From NCBI GenBank assembly GCA_001296005.1, contig LJHR01000015.1, forward strand, positions 62,001 to 126,000: a stretch of DNA of 64,000 bases, in the 5' to 3' direction. The position numbers and the translations under genes were made by a program. The stretch's first letter is position 1. Every line of letters begins with the position of its first letter. The notes under the pieces were generated by a model. That model saw nothing but the letters and a program-made list of their open reading frames with translations, was not told the DNA's origin and did no database searches. This DNA comes from an alpha proteobacterium AAP38 (GTDB lineage Bacteria > Pseudomonadota > Alphaproteobacteria > Azospirillales > Azospirillaceae). This document shows, in pieces, positions 8,010 to 16,396 of the stretch.

Positions 8010-9470
8010 ATGTCCCCCATCGACCGTATCCGTTCCGCAGCATTGACCCTGTTCGTGGTCTTTCTCTGGGTGTGTGTGCCCCTGACGCTGGTCACTCTGA
8101 TCCGGGGGGAGGTGAGCTGGCTGACGCCGCTGGTCCTGTCGGCCCTGATCGCCGGCATCGGCACGGGTGCCTATGTCACACGCATGGCGCGGCCCGCTGT
8201 CGATTACCTGATCGCGATGCTGGCCATCGGGCAGGTGTCGGTGGTGGTCGCGGCATCGGCGGGGCCGTGGCAGATCGATGCGCATTTCCTCTATTTCGCG
8301 GTCCTGGCCATGCTGACCGCCTTCTGCAACTGGCGCGTCATCCTGGTCGCGGCGGGGGTGACGGCGGTGCATCACCTGACGCTGTCCTTCCTGCTGCCGT
8401 CGCTGGTCTTCCCCGACGGTCAGGGCAGCCTGCTGCGCGTCATCGTGCATGCCATCGTGGTGGTGGTTGAAACGGGCGTGCTGCTCTGGCTGTCCTGGAA
8501 CCTGGAGAAATCCTTCCTCTATTCCGAAGCCGCCCGCGCCAAGGCCGAAGAGGCCGTGGTTGAAACCGAACGGCTGCGCGAACAGCAGATGCAGGCCGCC
8601 GAGACGCAGCGGGCCGAGCGTGTGGCCCTGCGCAAGGGGCTGGCCGACCGTTTCGTCGTCGATGTCGAAAGCATGACCCGCCGCCTGGACGCCGCCGTAC
8701 GCGGCCTGCGCGAAGAGGCGGACCTGCTGGGCCGTTCCGTGGCCAGCACTGGTGAGATGACGGGCGAGGCACGGGCCGAAGCGGATGAGGCCACGGGCCA
8801 CGCTACCGCCGTCGCGGCGGCTGTGGAGGAAATGGCCGCCAGCATCGCGGAGGTCGCCCGCACCGCCAGCGGCGCCGCTGCCCAGGCGCGCGGCACGGCG
8901 CATGAGGTGGGGCGCGTACGGGAAAGGGTGGCCGAACTGTCGGATACCGCCGCCCGCATCGGCAGCGTGGTGCAGCTGATCGCCGATATCGCCGGACAGA
9001 CCAACCTGCTGGCACTGAACGCTACCATCGAGGCGGCACGCGCCGGAGAGGCCGGCAAGGGCTTTGCCGTCGTGGCATCGGAGGTCAAGAGCCTGGCCAC
9101 CCAGACGGGCCGCGCGACGGAGGATATCAGCCGTCAGGTGGCCGAGATCCAGGCCGCCACCCGCGCCGCCGTGGACGCCATCGCCAGCGTGGCCGATGCC
9201 GTGACGGCGCTGGACAGCGGGGCCGGCGAAATTTCCGACGCGGTGCAGCAGCAGGAAGCGACGGTCCTGGAAATCAGCCGGTCTATCCAGACCGTCTCCT
9301 CCCGCACCGCCTCGCTGGGCATCACCGTCTCCCGCATGGCCGACATGGCCGGCGGCATCGCCGATGCCGTGGCCAAGACCAACAGCACCGCCGAAGACGC
9401 CGAACGCCTGTCCGGCGACATGCATGACCGTCTGGAAGGCTTCATCCACGACCTGCGCGACGCGTCCTAG
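8010..9470 (+). CDS. Methyl-accepting chemotaxis protein with multi-helix membrane sensor
   Basis: This encodes 486 residues. The N-terminal 165 residues form about five or six membrane helices with very short loops, so there is no periplasmic ligand domain. A charged coiled coil follows ([20 protein letters not shown]). The cytoplasmic signalling domain has the conserved hairpin tip at roughly 323-370 ([40 protein letters not shown]). Receptors of this type pass signals to CheA/CheW. No che genes are in the window. The C-terminus FIHDLRDAS lacks a CheR-tethering pentapeptide. An intramembrane sensor of redox state, light or membrane conditions is a possible reading. The reverse copy R3 starts six bases after its stop. 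Confidence 0.93.
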   Translation: MSPIDRIRSAALTLFVVFLWVCVPLTLVTLIRGEVSWLTPLVLSALIAGIGTGAYVTRMARPAVDYLIAMLAIGQVSVVVAASAGPWQIDAHFLYFAVLAMLTAFCNWRVILVAAGVTAVHHLTLSFLLPSLVFPDGQGSLLRVIVHAIVVVVETGVLLWLSWNLEKSFLYSEAARAKAEEAVVETERLREQQMQAAETQRAERVALRKGLADRFVVDVESMTRRLDAAVRGLREEADLLGRSVASTGEMTGEARAEADEATGHATAVAAAVEEMAASIAEVARTASGAAAQARGTAHEVGRVRERVAELSDTAARIGSVVQLIADIAGQTNLLALNATIEAARAGEAGKGFAVVASEVKSLATQTGRATEDISRQVAEIQAATRAAVDAIASVADAVTALDSGAGEISDAVQQQEATVLEISRSIQTVSSRTASLGITVSRMADMAGGIADAVAKTNSTAEDAERLSGDMHDRLEGFIHDLRDAS

Positions 9471-9475
9471 TCTTT

Positions 9476-9552
9476 GTTCCCTCAGGCGTCGGGCGCCGCC
9501 GTCCGGCGGCTTGGCTTGCGCCGCATGGGCGGCGGGCCGGCAGTCGCCGGCC
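9476..9552 (-). repeat. Four-hairpin intergenic repeat, copy R3 (reverse, lacks H0)
   Basis: Read on the minus strand: H1 GGCCGGC-GACT-GCCGGCC (9535-9552), H2 CGCCGC-CCAT-GCGGCG (9519-9534), H3 GCCGCC-GGAC-GGCGGC (9495-9510), then the tail GCCCGACGCCTGAGGGAAC (9476-9494). The tail starts six bases after the chemoreceptor stop codon. No H0 stem is visible beyond 9552. Stem changes are compensated on both sides relative to R1 and R2. Confidence 0.9.
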
Positions 9553-9568
9553 TTTCATCCACGCGGAT

Positions 9569-9922
9569 TTACGCCGACAGGGCATCCGGCTCCATCACGC
9601 GATGGCGTTCGGATGTCAGCACCTGCCGGACCAGCGGCTGGGCGCGCAGGCAGCGGGCGATATAGTCGCTTTCATCGCGGGTCAGGGTGCGGACCTGCAC
9701 ATCGACATGCAGGCATTCATCCGCCTCGAAATGCCGGGCCTGGACCGAGGCGGGCACCAGCCCGCGCTTGGCAAAGAATTCCAGCACGCGGGGCAAGGCC
9801 CCCGGATCGGGGTCGGCCAGCACCGCAAAACAGGCGGTGCGGTTGGGATCGGTGGGGCGTGCCTCGGCCGGGGGCGGGGCCAGGACGGGCATAACGGCGG
9901 CGACGTTGTTCATGGCCGTCAC
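9569..9922 (-). CDS. Small ACT-domain-like protein
   Basis: This encodes 117 residues from a GTG at 9922, or 114 from the ATG at 9913. After a Pro/Ala-rich leader, RTACFAVLADPDPGALPRVLEFFAKRGLVPASVQARHF has the shape of an ACT beta-alpha-beta unit, and LHVDVQVRTLTRDESDYIARCLRAQPLVRQVL completes the fold. The pattern resembles small subunits or ACT-only sensors that bind amino acids. The GTG overlaps the stop of the upstream gene (GTGA), so they form a translationally coupled pair. Across 487 bases the Lrp-family gene is divergent, hinting at amino-acid-dependent control. It could be an acetolactate synthase small-subunit relative, but no large subunit is near. Confidence 0.6.
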   Translation of the reverse strand: MTAMNNVAAVMPVLAPPPAEARPTDPNRTACFAVLADPDPGALPRVLEFFAKRGLVPASVQARHFEADECLHVDVQVRTLTRDESDYIARCLRAQPLVRQVLTSERHRVMEPDALSA

Positions 9923-10266
9923 TCCGCCGCGACGGAAGCGGGGGTCTGCTTGCTGGCGCCACGCATTTCGGGGCCGACCGACAGCCGGTCCAGATCCGCC
10001 CGCTGGAAGCAGCGCGACAACACACCGACCGGATCGGCCATCGACCCGCCATCATCGGCGGGCACCAGCATGGCGAAGGCACGGGTGGACCGGGCCGCAC
10101 GCATCGCCGCCTCCACCGCCTCGTCCAGCCCCACGCCGGGTAGCTTCTGCCAGGGCACCGGGGTAATCACACCGCCCGCCGCACGATGCACCGCCAGCGC
10201 AATCTGTGCGCCGGTGGTGGCATCGCGATAGACGGTCAGGCTGGCGGGGTGTTCCTGGGTGCTCAT
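9919..10266 (-). CDS. Hypothetical protein, 115 aa, coupled to the ACT-domain gene
   Basis: The start MSTQEHPASLTVYRDATTGA at 10266 is supported by GGAGCCGGAG just upstream. The protein is soluble, with no signal peptide or membrane segment; it has a central ALAVHRAAGGVITPVPWQKLPGVGLDEAVEAAMRAARSTRAF region and a likely disordered C-terminus. No family recognised. It overlaps the ACT-domain gene by four bases and is divergent from the Lrp-type regulator 143 bases away, so the two genes are probable Lrp targets. Confidence 0.6.
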   Translation of the reverse strand: MSTQEHPASLTVYRDATTGAQIALAVHRAAGGVITPVPWQKLPGVGLDEAVEAAMRAARSTRAFAMLVPADDGGSMADPVGVLSRCFQRADLDRLSVGPEMRGASKQTPASVAAE

Positions 10267-10334
10267 CTCCGGCTCCAAAATCCATGGGTTCCCGCTTGTG
10301 CGGTGCAATAACCATAGGGCAAGCGCCGGGGCAT

Positions 10335-10400
10335 TTCTTTGCAAGTTTCGTCCAAATGACATAGTTTGCGCAAATGTAATGCGCCAAATGGCAAACATGA
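10335..10400. promoter_or_regulatory. AT-rich divergent promoter region with palindrome, probable Lrp site
   Basis: Within an AT-richer block, TTTGCGCAAA at 10365-10374 is a perfect 10-base palindrome flanked by TTTGCAAG (10339-) and CCAAATGG half-site-like sequence. Its position between a divergent Lrp gene and a coupled operon suggests autoregulation. Confidence 0.4.
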
Positions 10401-10409
10401 GGATAAATC

Positions 10410-10898
10410 ATGCACGCACCGCAAAAGCCGCTGGACGGTCTGGACTGGCGCATCCTGGATCAGTTGCAGCGTGACGGGTCCGCCACAGCGGCGGAGGTGG
10501 CGGAGAAGGTGGGGTTGAGCCAGAGCCCCTGCTGGCGCCGCATTCAGCGGCTGGAGGAAGATGGGATCATCAAGCGCCGCGTGGCCCTGCTGGACCGCAA
10601 GGCCATCGGTCTGAACGTGCTGATCTTCAGCCATGTGAAGCTGGAGGCGCATAGCGGCGACCTGCTGACCGATTTCCGCGAGGCCATCCGCCGCATTGCC
10701 GAGGTTCAGGAATGTTTCGTGCTGATGGGGCAGGTCGATTTCATGCTGCGCATCGTGACCAAGGATATCGAGGCCTATGAGGCGCTGTTCTTTGAGAAAC
10801 TGTCAAAGCTGCCGGGCGTGCGCGAAATCAACAGCATGATCGCGGTGTCCACCGTCAAGGAAACCACGGAACTGCCCTTGCCGGGTCTGGCCGGGTAA
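10410..10898 (+). CDS. Lrp/AsnC family transcriptional regulator
   Basis: This encodes 162 residues. The N-terminal winged helix has LDWRILDQLQRDGSATAAEV, then AEKVGLSQSPCWRRIQRLEEDGIIKRRVALLD, the typical Lrp recognition region. The C-terminal RAM ligand domain includes FREAIRRIAEVQECFVLMGQVDFMLRIVTKDIEAYEAL and ends VSTVKETTELPL. Such proteins form octamers or hexadecamers that sense amino acids. The divergent ACT-domain pair is the likely target. Only 46 bases, all repeat copy R4, separate its stop from the converging small membrane gene. Confidence 0.94.
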   Translation: MHAPQKPLDGLDWRILDQLQRDGSATAAEVAEKVGLSQSPCWRRIQRLEEDGIIKRRVALLDRKAIGLNVLIFSHVKLEAHSGDLLTDFREAIRRIAEVQECFVLMGQVDFMLRIVTKDIEAYEALFFEKLSKLPGVREINSMIAVSTVKETTELPLPGLAG

Positions 10899-10942
10899 GA
10901 AAGCCAAGGGCGCGGATGCGTCCGCCCGGCGCTTGAGGGAAC
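10899..10942 (+). repeat. Four-hairpin intergenic repeat, copy R4 (H3 plus tail only)
   Basis: H3 is GGGCGC-GGAT-GCGTCC at 10908-10923, with one G-T pair, followed by GCCCGGCGCTTGAGGGAAC at 10924-10942. It fills the whole gap between two convergent stop codons. Confidence 0.85.
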
Positions 10943-10944
10943 AC

Positions 10945-11151
10945 TTACCGCGACGCGACAAGGGTGCGTTCCAGCATCTCGGCCTTGACGGTGCCGGTAT
11001 CGGTGCGGGCCGTCTGATCCCCCCGGCTGGCATTGCCGGCGGCGACGCCCGCCATGACCAACAGCAGGGCCGTGGTCAACACCAAACCCATGGCCGACAG
11101 TTTCTGACGGTCAAGGCGGGAAAGGGTGCGGTCCAGGGTGCGATTGGTCAT
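10945..11151 (-). CDS. Small single-helix membrane protein
   Basis: This encodes 68 residues from the ATG at 11151, where GGAAGG is well spaced; an in-frame ATG at 11160 is worse placed. The N-terminus TNRTLDRTLSRLDRQKLSAMG is basic, one hydrophobic helix follows (LVLTTALLLVMAGVAAG), and the tail is hydrophilic, ending ERTLVASR. No family recognised. It is alone on its strand and converges on the Lrp gene. Its short length and lack of motifs make function unassignable. Confidence 0.55.
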   Translation of the reverse strand: MTNRTLDRTLSRLDRQKLSAMGLVLTTALLLVMAGVAAGNASRGDQTARTDTGTVKAEMLERTLVASR

Positions 11152-11284
11152 GGCGGTCATCCTTCCATCAGGAAGCCGACAGACCGGTTCGGGGCGGGAA
11201 GCCGGCGCTGTCGACCCCCGCAGAACAACAGCCGCTCTGGGCAGGTTCGCGACGGGATTGGGGCCATTTGGCGGCAGGCTTGGC

Positions 11285-11321
11285 AAAAAATTCGGGCGGG
11301 CCGCTTGCGACGGCCCGCCCG
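11285..11321 (-). terminator. Terminator downstream of lysyl-tRNA synthetase and copy R5
   Basis: CGGGCGGGCCG at 11293-11303 pairs perfectly with 11311-11321 over a 7-base loop. On the minus strand this is followed by AA then six T (11285-11290 region). It would end minus-strand transcripts that read through copy R5. No gene is seen in 11152-11284. Confidence 0.8.
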
Positions 11322-11356
11322 TTCCACTGTTGGCAATGGCATCACAGAACTGTATC

Positions 11357-11463
11357 CCAAGGGTCACTTTCCGTGACCCTTGGAGGCCAGCGACCGCTGG
11401 CCCGCGCACCCATGTGCGCGTGAAGCCAAGCTGCCGGAGGCAGCGCCCGGCGCTTGAGGGAAC
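11357..11463 (+). repeat. Four-hairpin intergenic repeat, copy R5 (complete)
   Basis: H0 is CCAAGGGTCAC-TTTCC-GTGACCCTTGG at 11357-11383. H1 is GGCCAGC-GACC-GCTGGCC at 11385-11402. H2 is CGCGCAC-CCAT-GTGCGCG at 11403-11420. H3 is GCTGCC-GGA-GGCAGC at 11430-11444. The tail GCCCGGCGCTTGAGGGAAC is at 11445-11463. It ends nine bases from the stop codon of the lysyl-tRNA synthetase gene on the other strand. Confidence 0.92.
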
Positions 11464-11472
11464 AGGCAAAGA

Positions 11473-13053
11473 TCAACGCGCCAGCGCCGCGTCGATCATC
11501 GCCACCGTTTCCTTCACGCCGTACAGCGCGATGAAGCTGCCCATGCGGGGACCGGTGGTCTGGCCCAGCAGCACCTCGTACAGCGCCTGGAACCAGGCGC
11601 GCAGTTCGGTGAAGCCGTGCTTCTTGCCGACCTCGAACACCTGATTTTGCAACTGGTCGGCCGGCGTGTCGGTGGCGATCTCGGCCAGGACGGCGCGCAG
11701 CTCGGTAATGGCCGCCCGCTCCTGCTCCGACGGGGCACGGTACTGTTTCGTGGGCTTCACGAAATCCTGGTAATAGGTGACGGCATAGCCGACCAGCTTG
11801 TCCAGGAACGGTGCCGTCTCCGGGCTGGCGCCGGGCGCATAGCGGCGGATGAAGCCCCACATCACATCCGCACTCTCGGCGTTGGCCGCGCCCGCGAGGT
11901 TCAGCAGCAGGCCGAAGGTCAGGCCCGCCGTGCCGCGCACATCGTCCGGCACCACGCCGTCATGGATGTGGTGGACGGGGTTTTCCAGCTTTTGTGCCGG
12001 TTCCAGCGCGTCGAACTTCTCCACAAACGTCAGATATTCATCCACGGCGCGCGGGATCACGTCGAAATAGAGCTTCTTGGCCGCGCGCGGCTTGTTGAAC
12101 ATATACAGCGCCAGGCTCTCCGGCGGGGCATAGCGCAGCCATTCCTCCATCGTCAGGCCATTGCCCTTCGACTTGGAAATCTTCTGGCCCTTCTCGTCCA
12201 GGAACAGTTCGTAATTAAAGCCGTCGGGCGGGGTGCCGCCCAGGATCTTCACGATCTTGCCGGCCAGTTCGACCGAGGGGATCAAATCCTTGCCGGCCAT
12301 TTCATAATCGACGCCCAGCGCCAGCCAGCGCATGGCCCAGTCGGGCTTCCATTGCAGCTTGACGGCGCCGCCGGTCACCGGCGTCTCGACCTTCTTCCCG
12401 TCCTCATCCTCATAGACAATGGTGCCCGCATCGACATTGCGTTCCAGCAGCGGCACCTGCAGCACGCGGCCCGTGGACGGGCTGACGGGCAGGAACGGGC
12501 TGTAGGTCGCCTGACGTTCCGCGCCCAACGTGGGCAGCATCACGGCCATCACCTCATCATAATGGCGCAGGACAGCCAGCAATGCGGCATCGAAACGACC
12601 GGATGTGTACCAGTCGGTGGCCGACTGGAATTCATACTGGAAACCGAAACGATCCAGGAAGTCCCGCAGCATGGCGTTGTTGTGATGGCCGAAGCTTTCG
12701 AACTTGCCGAACGGGTCGGGCACCTTGGTCAGCGGCTTGCCCAGATGCTGGGCCAGCAGCTCGCGGTTGGGCACATTGTCGGGGACCTTGCGCAGCCCAT
12801 CCATATCGTCGGAAAAGGCGAACAGGCGCGTGGGCACGCCCGGCAGCAGCCGTTCGAAGGCACGGCGCACCATGGTGGTGCGCGCCACCTCGCCAAAGGT
12901 GCCGATATGCGGCAGGCCCGACGGGCCATAGCCGGTTTCGAACAGGACATAGCCTTTGGGCGGGGCTTTGCCACCAAGACGCGCCACCAGCTTGCGCGCC
13001 TCCTCAAACGGCCAAGCCTTCGCCCCAAGCGCCAGTTCCTGTTCGCTGCTCAT
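11473..13053 (-). CDS. lysS: Class I lysyl-tRNA synthetase
   Basis: This encodes 526 residues of the archaeal-type class I LysRS, which charges tRNA-Lys and is typical of alphaproteobacteria. The ATP-binding HIGH-type motif is [13 protein letters not shown] near residues 44-56, and the KMSKS-type motif is KISKSKGN near 289-296. Zn-independent class I features such as [14 protein letters not shown] are present. The ATG at 13053 was preferred to the GTG at 13056; neither has a strong ribosome site. It is a single-gene unit, followed by repeat copy R5 and a terminator. Confidence 0.96.
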   Translation of the reverse strand: MSSEQELALGAKAWPFEEARKLVARLGGKAPPKGYVLFETGYGPSGLPHIGTFGEVARTTMVRRAFERLLPGVPTRLFAFSDDMDGLRKVPDNVPNRELLAQHLGKPLTKVPDPFGKFESFGHHNNAMLRDFLDRFGFQYEFQSATDWYTSGRFDAALLAVLRHYDEVMAVMLPTLGAERQATYSPFLPVSPSTGRVLQVPLLERNVDAGTIVYEDEDGKKVETPVTGGAVKLQWKPDWAMRWLALGVDYEMAGKDLIPSVELAGKIVKILGGTPPDGFNYELFLDEKGQKISKSKGNGLTMEEWLRYAPPESLALYMFNKPRAAKKLYFDVIPRAVDEYLTFVEKFDALEPAQKLENPVHHIHDGVVPDDVRGTAGLTFGLLLNLAGAANAESADVMWGFIRRYAPGASPETAPFLDKLVGYAVTYYQDFVKPTKQYRAPSEQERAAITELRAVLAEIATDTPADQLQNQVFEVGKKHGFTELRAWFQALYEVLLGQTTGPRMGSFIALYGVKETVAMIDAALAR

Positions 13054-13159
13054 CACATGTCACCGAAGAAAGAAAAACAAGGCGGCAACCCTATGGAAAA
13101 GCCCGGAAAGGGTCAATGTGTGGGGGGGCCGGGTCCGTTATGCAAGGCGGGGCGGTTGG

Positions 13160-13432
13160 TCAGATACTATCCCCCGTGATCATGAGGTGTAGAACGAGGG
13201 CGGTCATCATGCAGCACTTGGCGACGATGAACAGGACAATGAGCCTGAGGACAATATTGACGGCGGTGGAGAATGGCGGCCGCATGAGGATCGCGGCGGC
13301 GGCGGGGAAAAGCAGCAGCATGGCATAGTCCAGGGAATGTCCCCAAAGACCAGCCACGCGTGTCAGGCTGAAAGTCACCATGAAGGCGACGAGGCAGCCA
13401 GCCGGAATAACAAGCATCTTCAGGAACGCCAT
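13160..13432 (-). CDS. Small three-helix membrane protein
   Basis: This encodes 90 residues that are almost all hydrophobic. Helices lie at roughly 5-25, 32-50 and 57-86 (VIPAGCLVAFMVTFSL, YAMLLLFPAAAAILM, IVLRLIVLFIVAKCCMM). It starts two bases after the stop of the hydroxylase gene, so the two are almost certainly co-transcribed. No family recognised. It may be a membrane partner of the hydroxylase, inferred from spacing only. Confidence 0.6.
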   Translation of the reverse strand: MAFLKMLVIPAGCLVAFMVTFSLTRVAGLWGHSLDYAMLLLFPAAAAILMRPPFSTAVNIVLRLIVLFIVAKCCMMTALVLHLMITGDSI

Positions 13433-13434
13433 TT

Positions 13435-14289
13435 CTACCCCTCCACCCCAAACCGGAACCGCTCCCCCTTTTCAGGTATGGCATAGGTCCCAAACATCCG
13501 ATCCCAGATGGCGAGCGCGGTCCCGAAATTCCGGTCGCGGTGCTGTTCCGCCAGGGAATGATGCAACTGATGCATGTGGGGGGAGATCAGCCAGCCCGAC
13601 AGGGCGCGCGGGAACGGCATCGGCACGGGGCTGTGGCGCAGATGCGCGAAGGCCAGACCCCATCCCAGCATGAAGATATTGACGCCCAACACCGTCAGGG
13701 CCGGCACCTGCGTCCCCGCCAGTCCGGCAACCAGCCCCAACCCCAACCCCTGGCCGATCATATTGCCCGACAGATGCACCACCTGCTCCCACGGCCAGAA
13801 GCGGAAGGCGGTCAAGGGTGTCAGGACGGGTGGGGCATGGTGCAGCCGGTGGCTGCGCCACAGCAGCGGTGCCGCATGGAACAGGCGGTGGGTCCAGTAA
13901 AGCGCGAAATCGCCCGCCACAAACGCGGCAAGGGCGGCCAGCAGCAGCAGCGGCCAGCCCGGAATGTCCGTGGCCCCGCTGCCGATCAACACCCCCGCAA
14001 AGGCCGCCGCCCCCTTGGCCGCGATCACCGACAAGGCGAACAGCAAGGGCGACAGCAGGAACGGCAAGGCCGAATTGGCAATGAAGCATCCGGCATCGAT
14101 GGGCAGTTCGCGCCAGTAATCGGCGGCCCGGCCCCACAGCGCGCGGTCACGCCCAAACCAGACGGCCCCGATCAGACCGACCACCAGACCCGGCCACCAC
14201 AGCACCGATTCCGGTGCCGTCAGCAGGCCCGGAAGCGATGAAAGCCAGTCATCGACAGCCTGATCCCAGGCCGACTGCGTCTGCGCCAT
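13435..14289 (-). CDS. Sterol desaturase/fatty acid hydroxylase family membrane protein
   Basis: This encodes 284 residues. Several N-terminal membrane helices are followed by the di-iron histidine clusters of the family: HRLFH, then HRLHH nine residues later, and HMHQLHH near the C-terminus. Such enzymes use O2 and di-iron to hydroxylate or desaturate lipids or sterol-like substrates in the membrane. The C-terminal NFGTALAIWDRMFGTY is also family-typical. The gene directly precedes the small three-helix membrane gene. The substrate cannot be told from sequence. Confidence 0.9.
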   Translation of the reverse strand: MAQTQSAWDQAVDDWLSSLPGLLTAPESVLWWPGLVVGLIGAVWFGRDRALWGRAADYWRELPIDAGCFIANSALPFLLSPLLFALSVIAAKGAAAFAGVLIGSGATDIPGWPLLLLAALAAFVAGDFALYWTHRLFHAAPLLWRSHRLHHAPPVLTPLTAFRFWPWEQVVHLSGNMIGQGLGLGLVAGLAGTQVPALTVLGVNIFMLGWGLAFAHLRHSPVPMPFPRALSGWLISPHMHQLHHSLAEQHRDRNFGTALAIWDRMFGTYAIPEKGERFRFGVEG

Positions 14290-14366
14290 GCCGGTTGCGT
14301 CCCTTCAGGTGACGGGACGCCAGGATGACAGAAGCGGCCGTGGGGGCCAAGTGCGGCCCCCATGGA

Positions 14367-14780
14367 TCACGCCGCCGGCTGATCGCTTTCGCCGGGATCG
14401 CCTTCGCCCATGCCGTCATCGCCGCCTTCGCCTTCATCGCCGTCATAGCGCGGCACATGCTGGCGGGCGCGGCCTTCCTGCTCATTGATCTGGCAGATGA
14501 TGCGGTAATAATGTTCGGCATGCTGGAGATAGTTCTCCGCCGCCACCCGGTCGCCGGACGTATGGGCATCACGCGCCAGCGCCTGATACTTTTCATAGAC
14601 CTGGAAGGCGTTGCCGCGGATGCGGACATCCGGGCCGCTGCTGTCGAAATTCTGGTGACGCAGCGGCATGTTCTGACGGCGATTGCCACCGCCACCATTA
14701 TTGCCACCGCCGTTACCACCACCGCCATTGCCACCGCGGCCACGACGCCGCTGCTGCTGATTATTGGGTCCCTGTCTCAT
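14367..14780 (-). CDS. DUF4167 domain-containing protein
   Basis: This encodes 137 residues. An Arg/Gly/Asn-rich N-terminus (MRQGPNNQQQRRRGRG and runs of GGGGN) looks RNA-binding. It is followed by the conserved DUF4167 helix pair: FDSSGPDVRIRGNAFQVYEK, then YQALARDAHTSGDRVAAENYLQHAEHYYRII. The C-terminus is acidic. The gene is widespread in alphaproteobacteria, usually directly after prfA-prmC. Here a VOC-family gene lies between prmC and this gene, and no prfA is visible. A role in RNA or ribosome biology is inferred from composition and usual neighbours. Confidence 0.9.
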   Translation of the reverse strand: MRQGPNNQQQRRRGRGGNGGGGNGGGNNGGGGNRRQNMPLRHQNFDSSGPDVRIRGNAFQVYEKYQALARDAHTSGDRVAAENYLQHAEHYYRIICQINEQEGRARQHVPRYDGDEGEGGDDGMGEGDPGESDQPAA

Positions 14781-15012
14781 TCGCTATATGCTCGGCCCCT
14801 GGTTATCGAAGCCCCCGGACACCATGCCGTCCCGTCTTATCCGTTTTTATCGGCCTTGACCTGTTCGGGCGGCGTTTGATCGCCCTGCCCTGGGACGCAT
14901 AAGCCCCGGTCCGAGGGCTTTGCCACGGCAGGCGCCCCACGCGCTGCTGCCGTCCGAACCGGACCCTAGCGATAGTCGCCTTGCATTCCAAGGGTTTTTT
15001 ACGGATGCGTAA

Positions 15013-15042
15013 CAGGTGGAAGACGAATTCGCCTTCCACCTG
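15013..15042. terminator. Hairpin in the 289-base gap between DUF4167 and the VOC gene
   Basis: CAGGTGGAAG at 15013-15022 pairs perfectly with 15033-15042 over a 10-base loop. It lies 28 bases beyond the VOC stop on the minus strand but has no T run. It may be a terminator or mRNA-stabilising hairpin. The remainder of 14781-15069 shows no gene. Confidence 0.45.
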
Positions 15043-15069
15043 CCGCATTGCCGTCCCGCCACCTGCCGG

Positions 15070-15453
15070 TCAGGCTGGAACGCGGTACAGACCACACAGC
15101 TTGTTGCCCGCCGGATCGCGCAGATAGGCCAGATAAAGCTTCATCTCGCCCATGGTGCGCAGGCCGGGCGGGTCCTCACAGGTGGTGCCGCCATTGGCGA
15201 TGCCGGCGGCGTGCCAGGCGTCCACCTCTTCCGGCGACTTGGCGCCGAACCCGATGGTGCCGCCATTGGCACCGGTGGCCGGCTCGCCATTGAGGGGCTT
15301 GGTCAGGCCCAGAACGCCCGTGGGCGTGCGGTAGAAGACCCGGCCCTTGGGATCGTAAGTGCCGGGCGCGATGCCCAGCGCCGCCAGGGTCGCATCATAG
15401 AAGGCCTTCGATGCCTCGATATCATTGGCACCGAGAATGACATGGCTGAACAT
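15070..15453 (-). CDS. VOC (glyoxalase/bleomycin-resistance fold) family protein
   Basis: This encodes 127 residues. The start at 15453 has an excellent AAGGAGGGGGAGG ribosome site. MFSHVILGANDIEASKAFYDATL is the first vicinal-oxygen-chelate half, and GTIGFGAKSPEEVDAWHAAG with MKLYLAYLRDPAGNKLCGLYR the second. The metal ligands appear to include H4 and the usual acidic residue in the last strand is not obvious, so catalytic activity is uncertain. It lies between prmC and DUF4167 on the same strand with gaps on both sides, and is probably an independent unit. Confidence 0.85.
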   Translation of the reverse strand: MFSHVILGANDIEASKAFYDATLAALGIAPGTYDPKGRVFYRTPTGVLGLTKPLNGEPATGANGGTIGFGAKSPEEVDAWHAAGIANGGTTCEDPPGLRTMGEMKLYLAYLRDPAGNKLCGLYRVPA

Positions 15454-15538
15454 TTCCTCCCCCTCCTTCACCGATCCGCCGTGCGCATCCGCCGGCCTGT
15501 CTGGGGAGGGGGAGGATAGGGAGGGTACGGCAGGCCCG

Positions 15539-16396
15539 TCAATCGTGGCCAGAACCCCGGCCCATGGCCACCCGGTCGCGTCCACCCAGGTCGCGCAAAC
15601 TGACGACATCCTTAAACCCGGCCCCGCGCATCAGGTCCGCCACCGCCGGCCCCTGATCCGCCCCATGTTCAAACCCCAGCAGCCCGCCGGGCGACAGCAG
15701 CGGCGGCAGCACCCGCACCAGATGGCGATAGGGGTCAAGACCATCCGCCCCGCCGGCCAACGCCCGCCACGGCTCAAACCGCGCCACCTCCGGTGCCAGC
15801 CCCGCAATATCGGCGTCGGGGATATAGGGCGGGTTGGAGACAATAATGTCGAACCTGCCGCCCAGCGCCTCCACCCACGACCCCGCCACAAACGCAGCCC
15901 GCGCCGACAGGCCCAGCGACACCGCGTTCGCCTGCGCCACCGCCGCCGCGTCGGGCGACAGATCCACCCCCACCCCGAACGCCGCCGGATACTCACTCAG
16001 CAGCGCCAGCAGGATGGCCCCCGTGCCTGTCCCTAAGTCCAGGATGCGCCAGGGCCGCGCCCGGTCGGGGCAGGCCTTCAACACCCCCTCCACCAGCGTT
16101 TCCGTATCGGGCCTGGGGATCAGGGTTTCGGGACCCAGCGCCAGGGTCAGGCCCCAGAATTCCCAATCGCCCAGGATACGCTGCACCGGTTCGCGCGCCG
16201 CGCGACGGTCGACCAGCGCGTTGAACGCCGCCACCTGTTCCGCCGTGCCCGTCAACCCGTCGGGCCGGCGCAGGCGGGAAACGGGAATGCCAAAGGCCCG
16301 TTCGGCCAGATACAGCAGGTCCAGCCGCGCCTCCTCCACGCCCAATGCCATCAGGCGCTGTTCAGCATCGCGCAGCAGGGGCAATAGATCGGTCAT
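15539..16396 (-). CDS. prmC: Release factor glutamine N5-methyltransferase PrmC
   Basis: This encodes 285 residues. PrmC methylates the GGQ glutamine of RF1 and RF2. The N-terminal helical domain contains VPVS-like and REPVQRILGDWEFWGLTL sequence with PRPDTETLVE. The SAM-binding motif is ILDLGTGTGAILLALLSEYP, and the NPPY active-site motif lies in IIVSNPPYIPDADI. Its ATG overlaps the stop of the helicase gene (ATGA), showing translational coupling to a Suv3-like helicase rather than the usual prfA. Confidence 0.95.
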   Translation of the reverse strand: MTDLLPLLRDAEQRLMALGVEEARLDLLYLAERAFGIPVSRLRRPDGLTGTAEQVAAFNALVDRRAAREPVQRILGDWEFWGLTLALGPETLIPRPDTETLVEGVLKACPDRARPWRILDLGTGTGAILLALLSEYPAAFGVGVDLSPDAAAVAQANAVSLGLSARAAFVAGSWVEALGGRFDIIVSNPPYIPDADIAGLAPEVARFEPWRALAGGADGLDPYRHLVRVLPPLLSPGGLLGFEHGADQGPAVADLMRGAGFKDVVSLRDLGGRDRVAMGRGSGHD

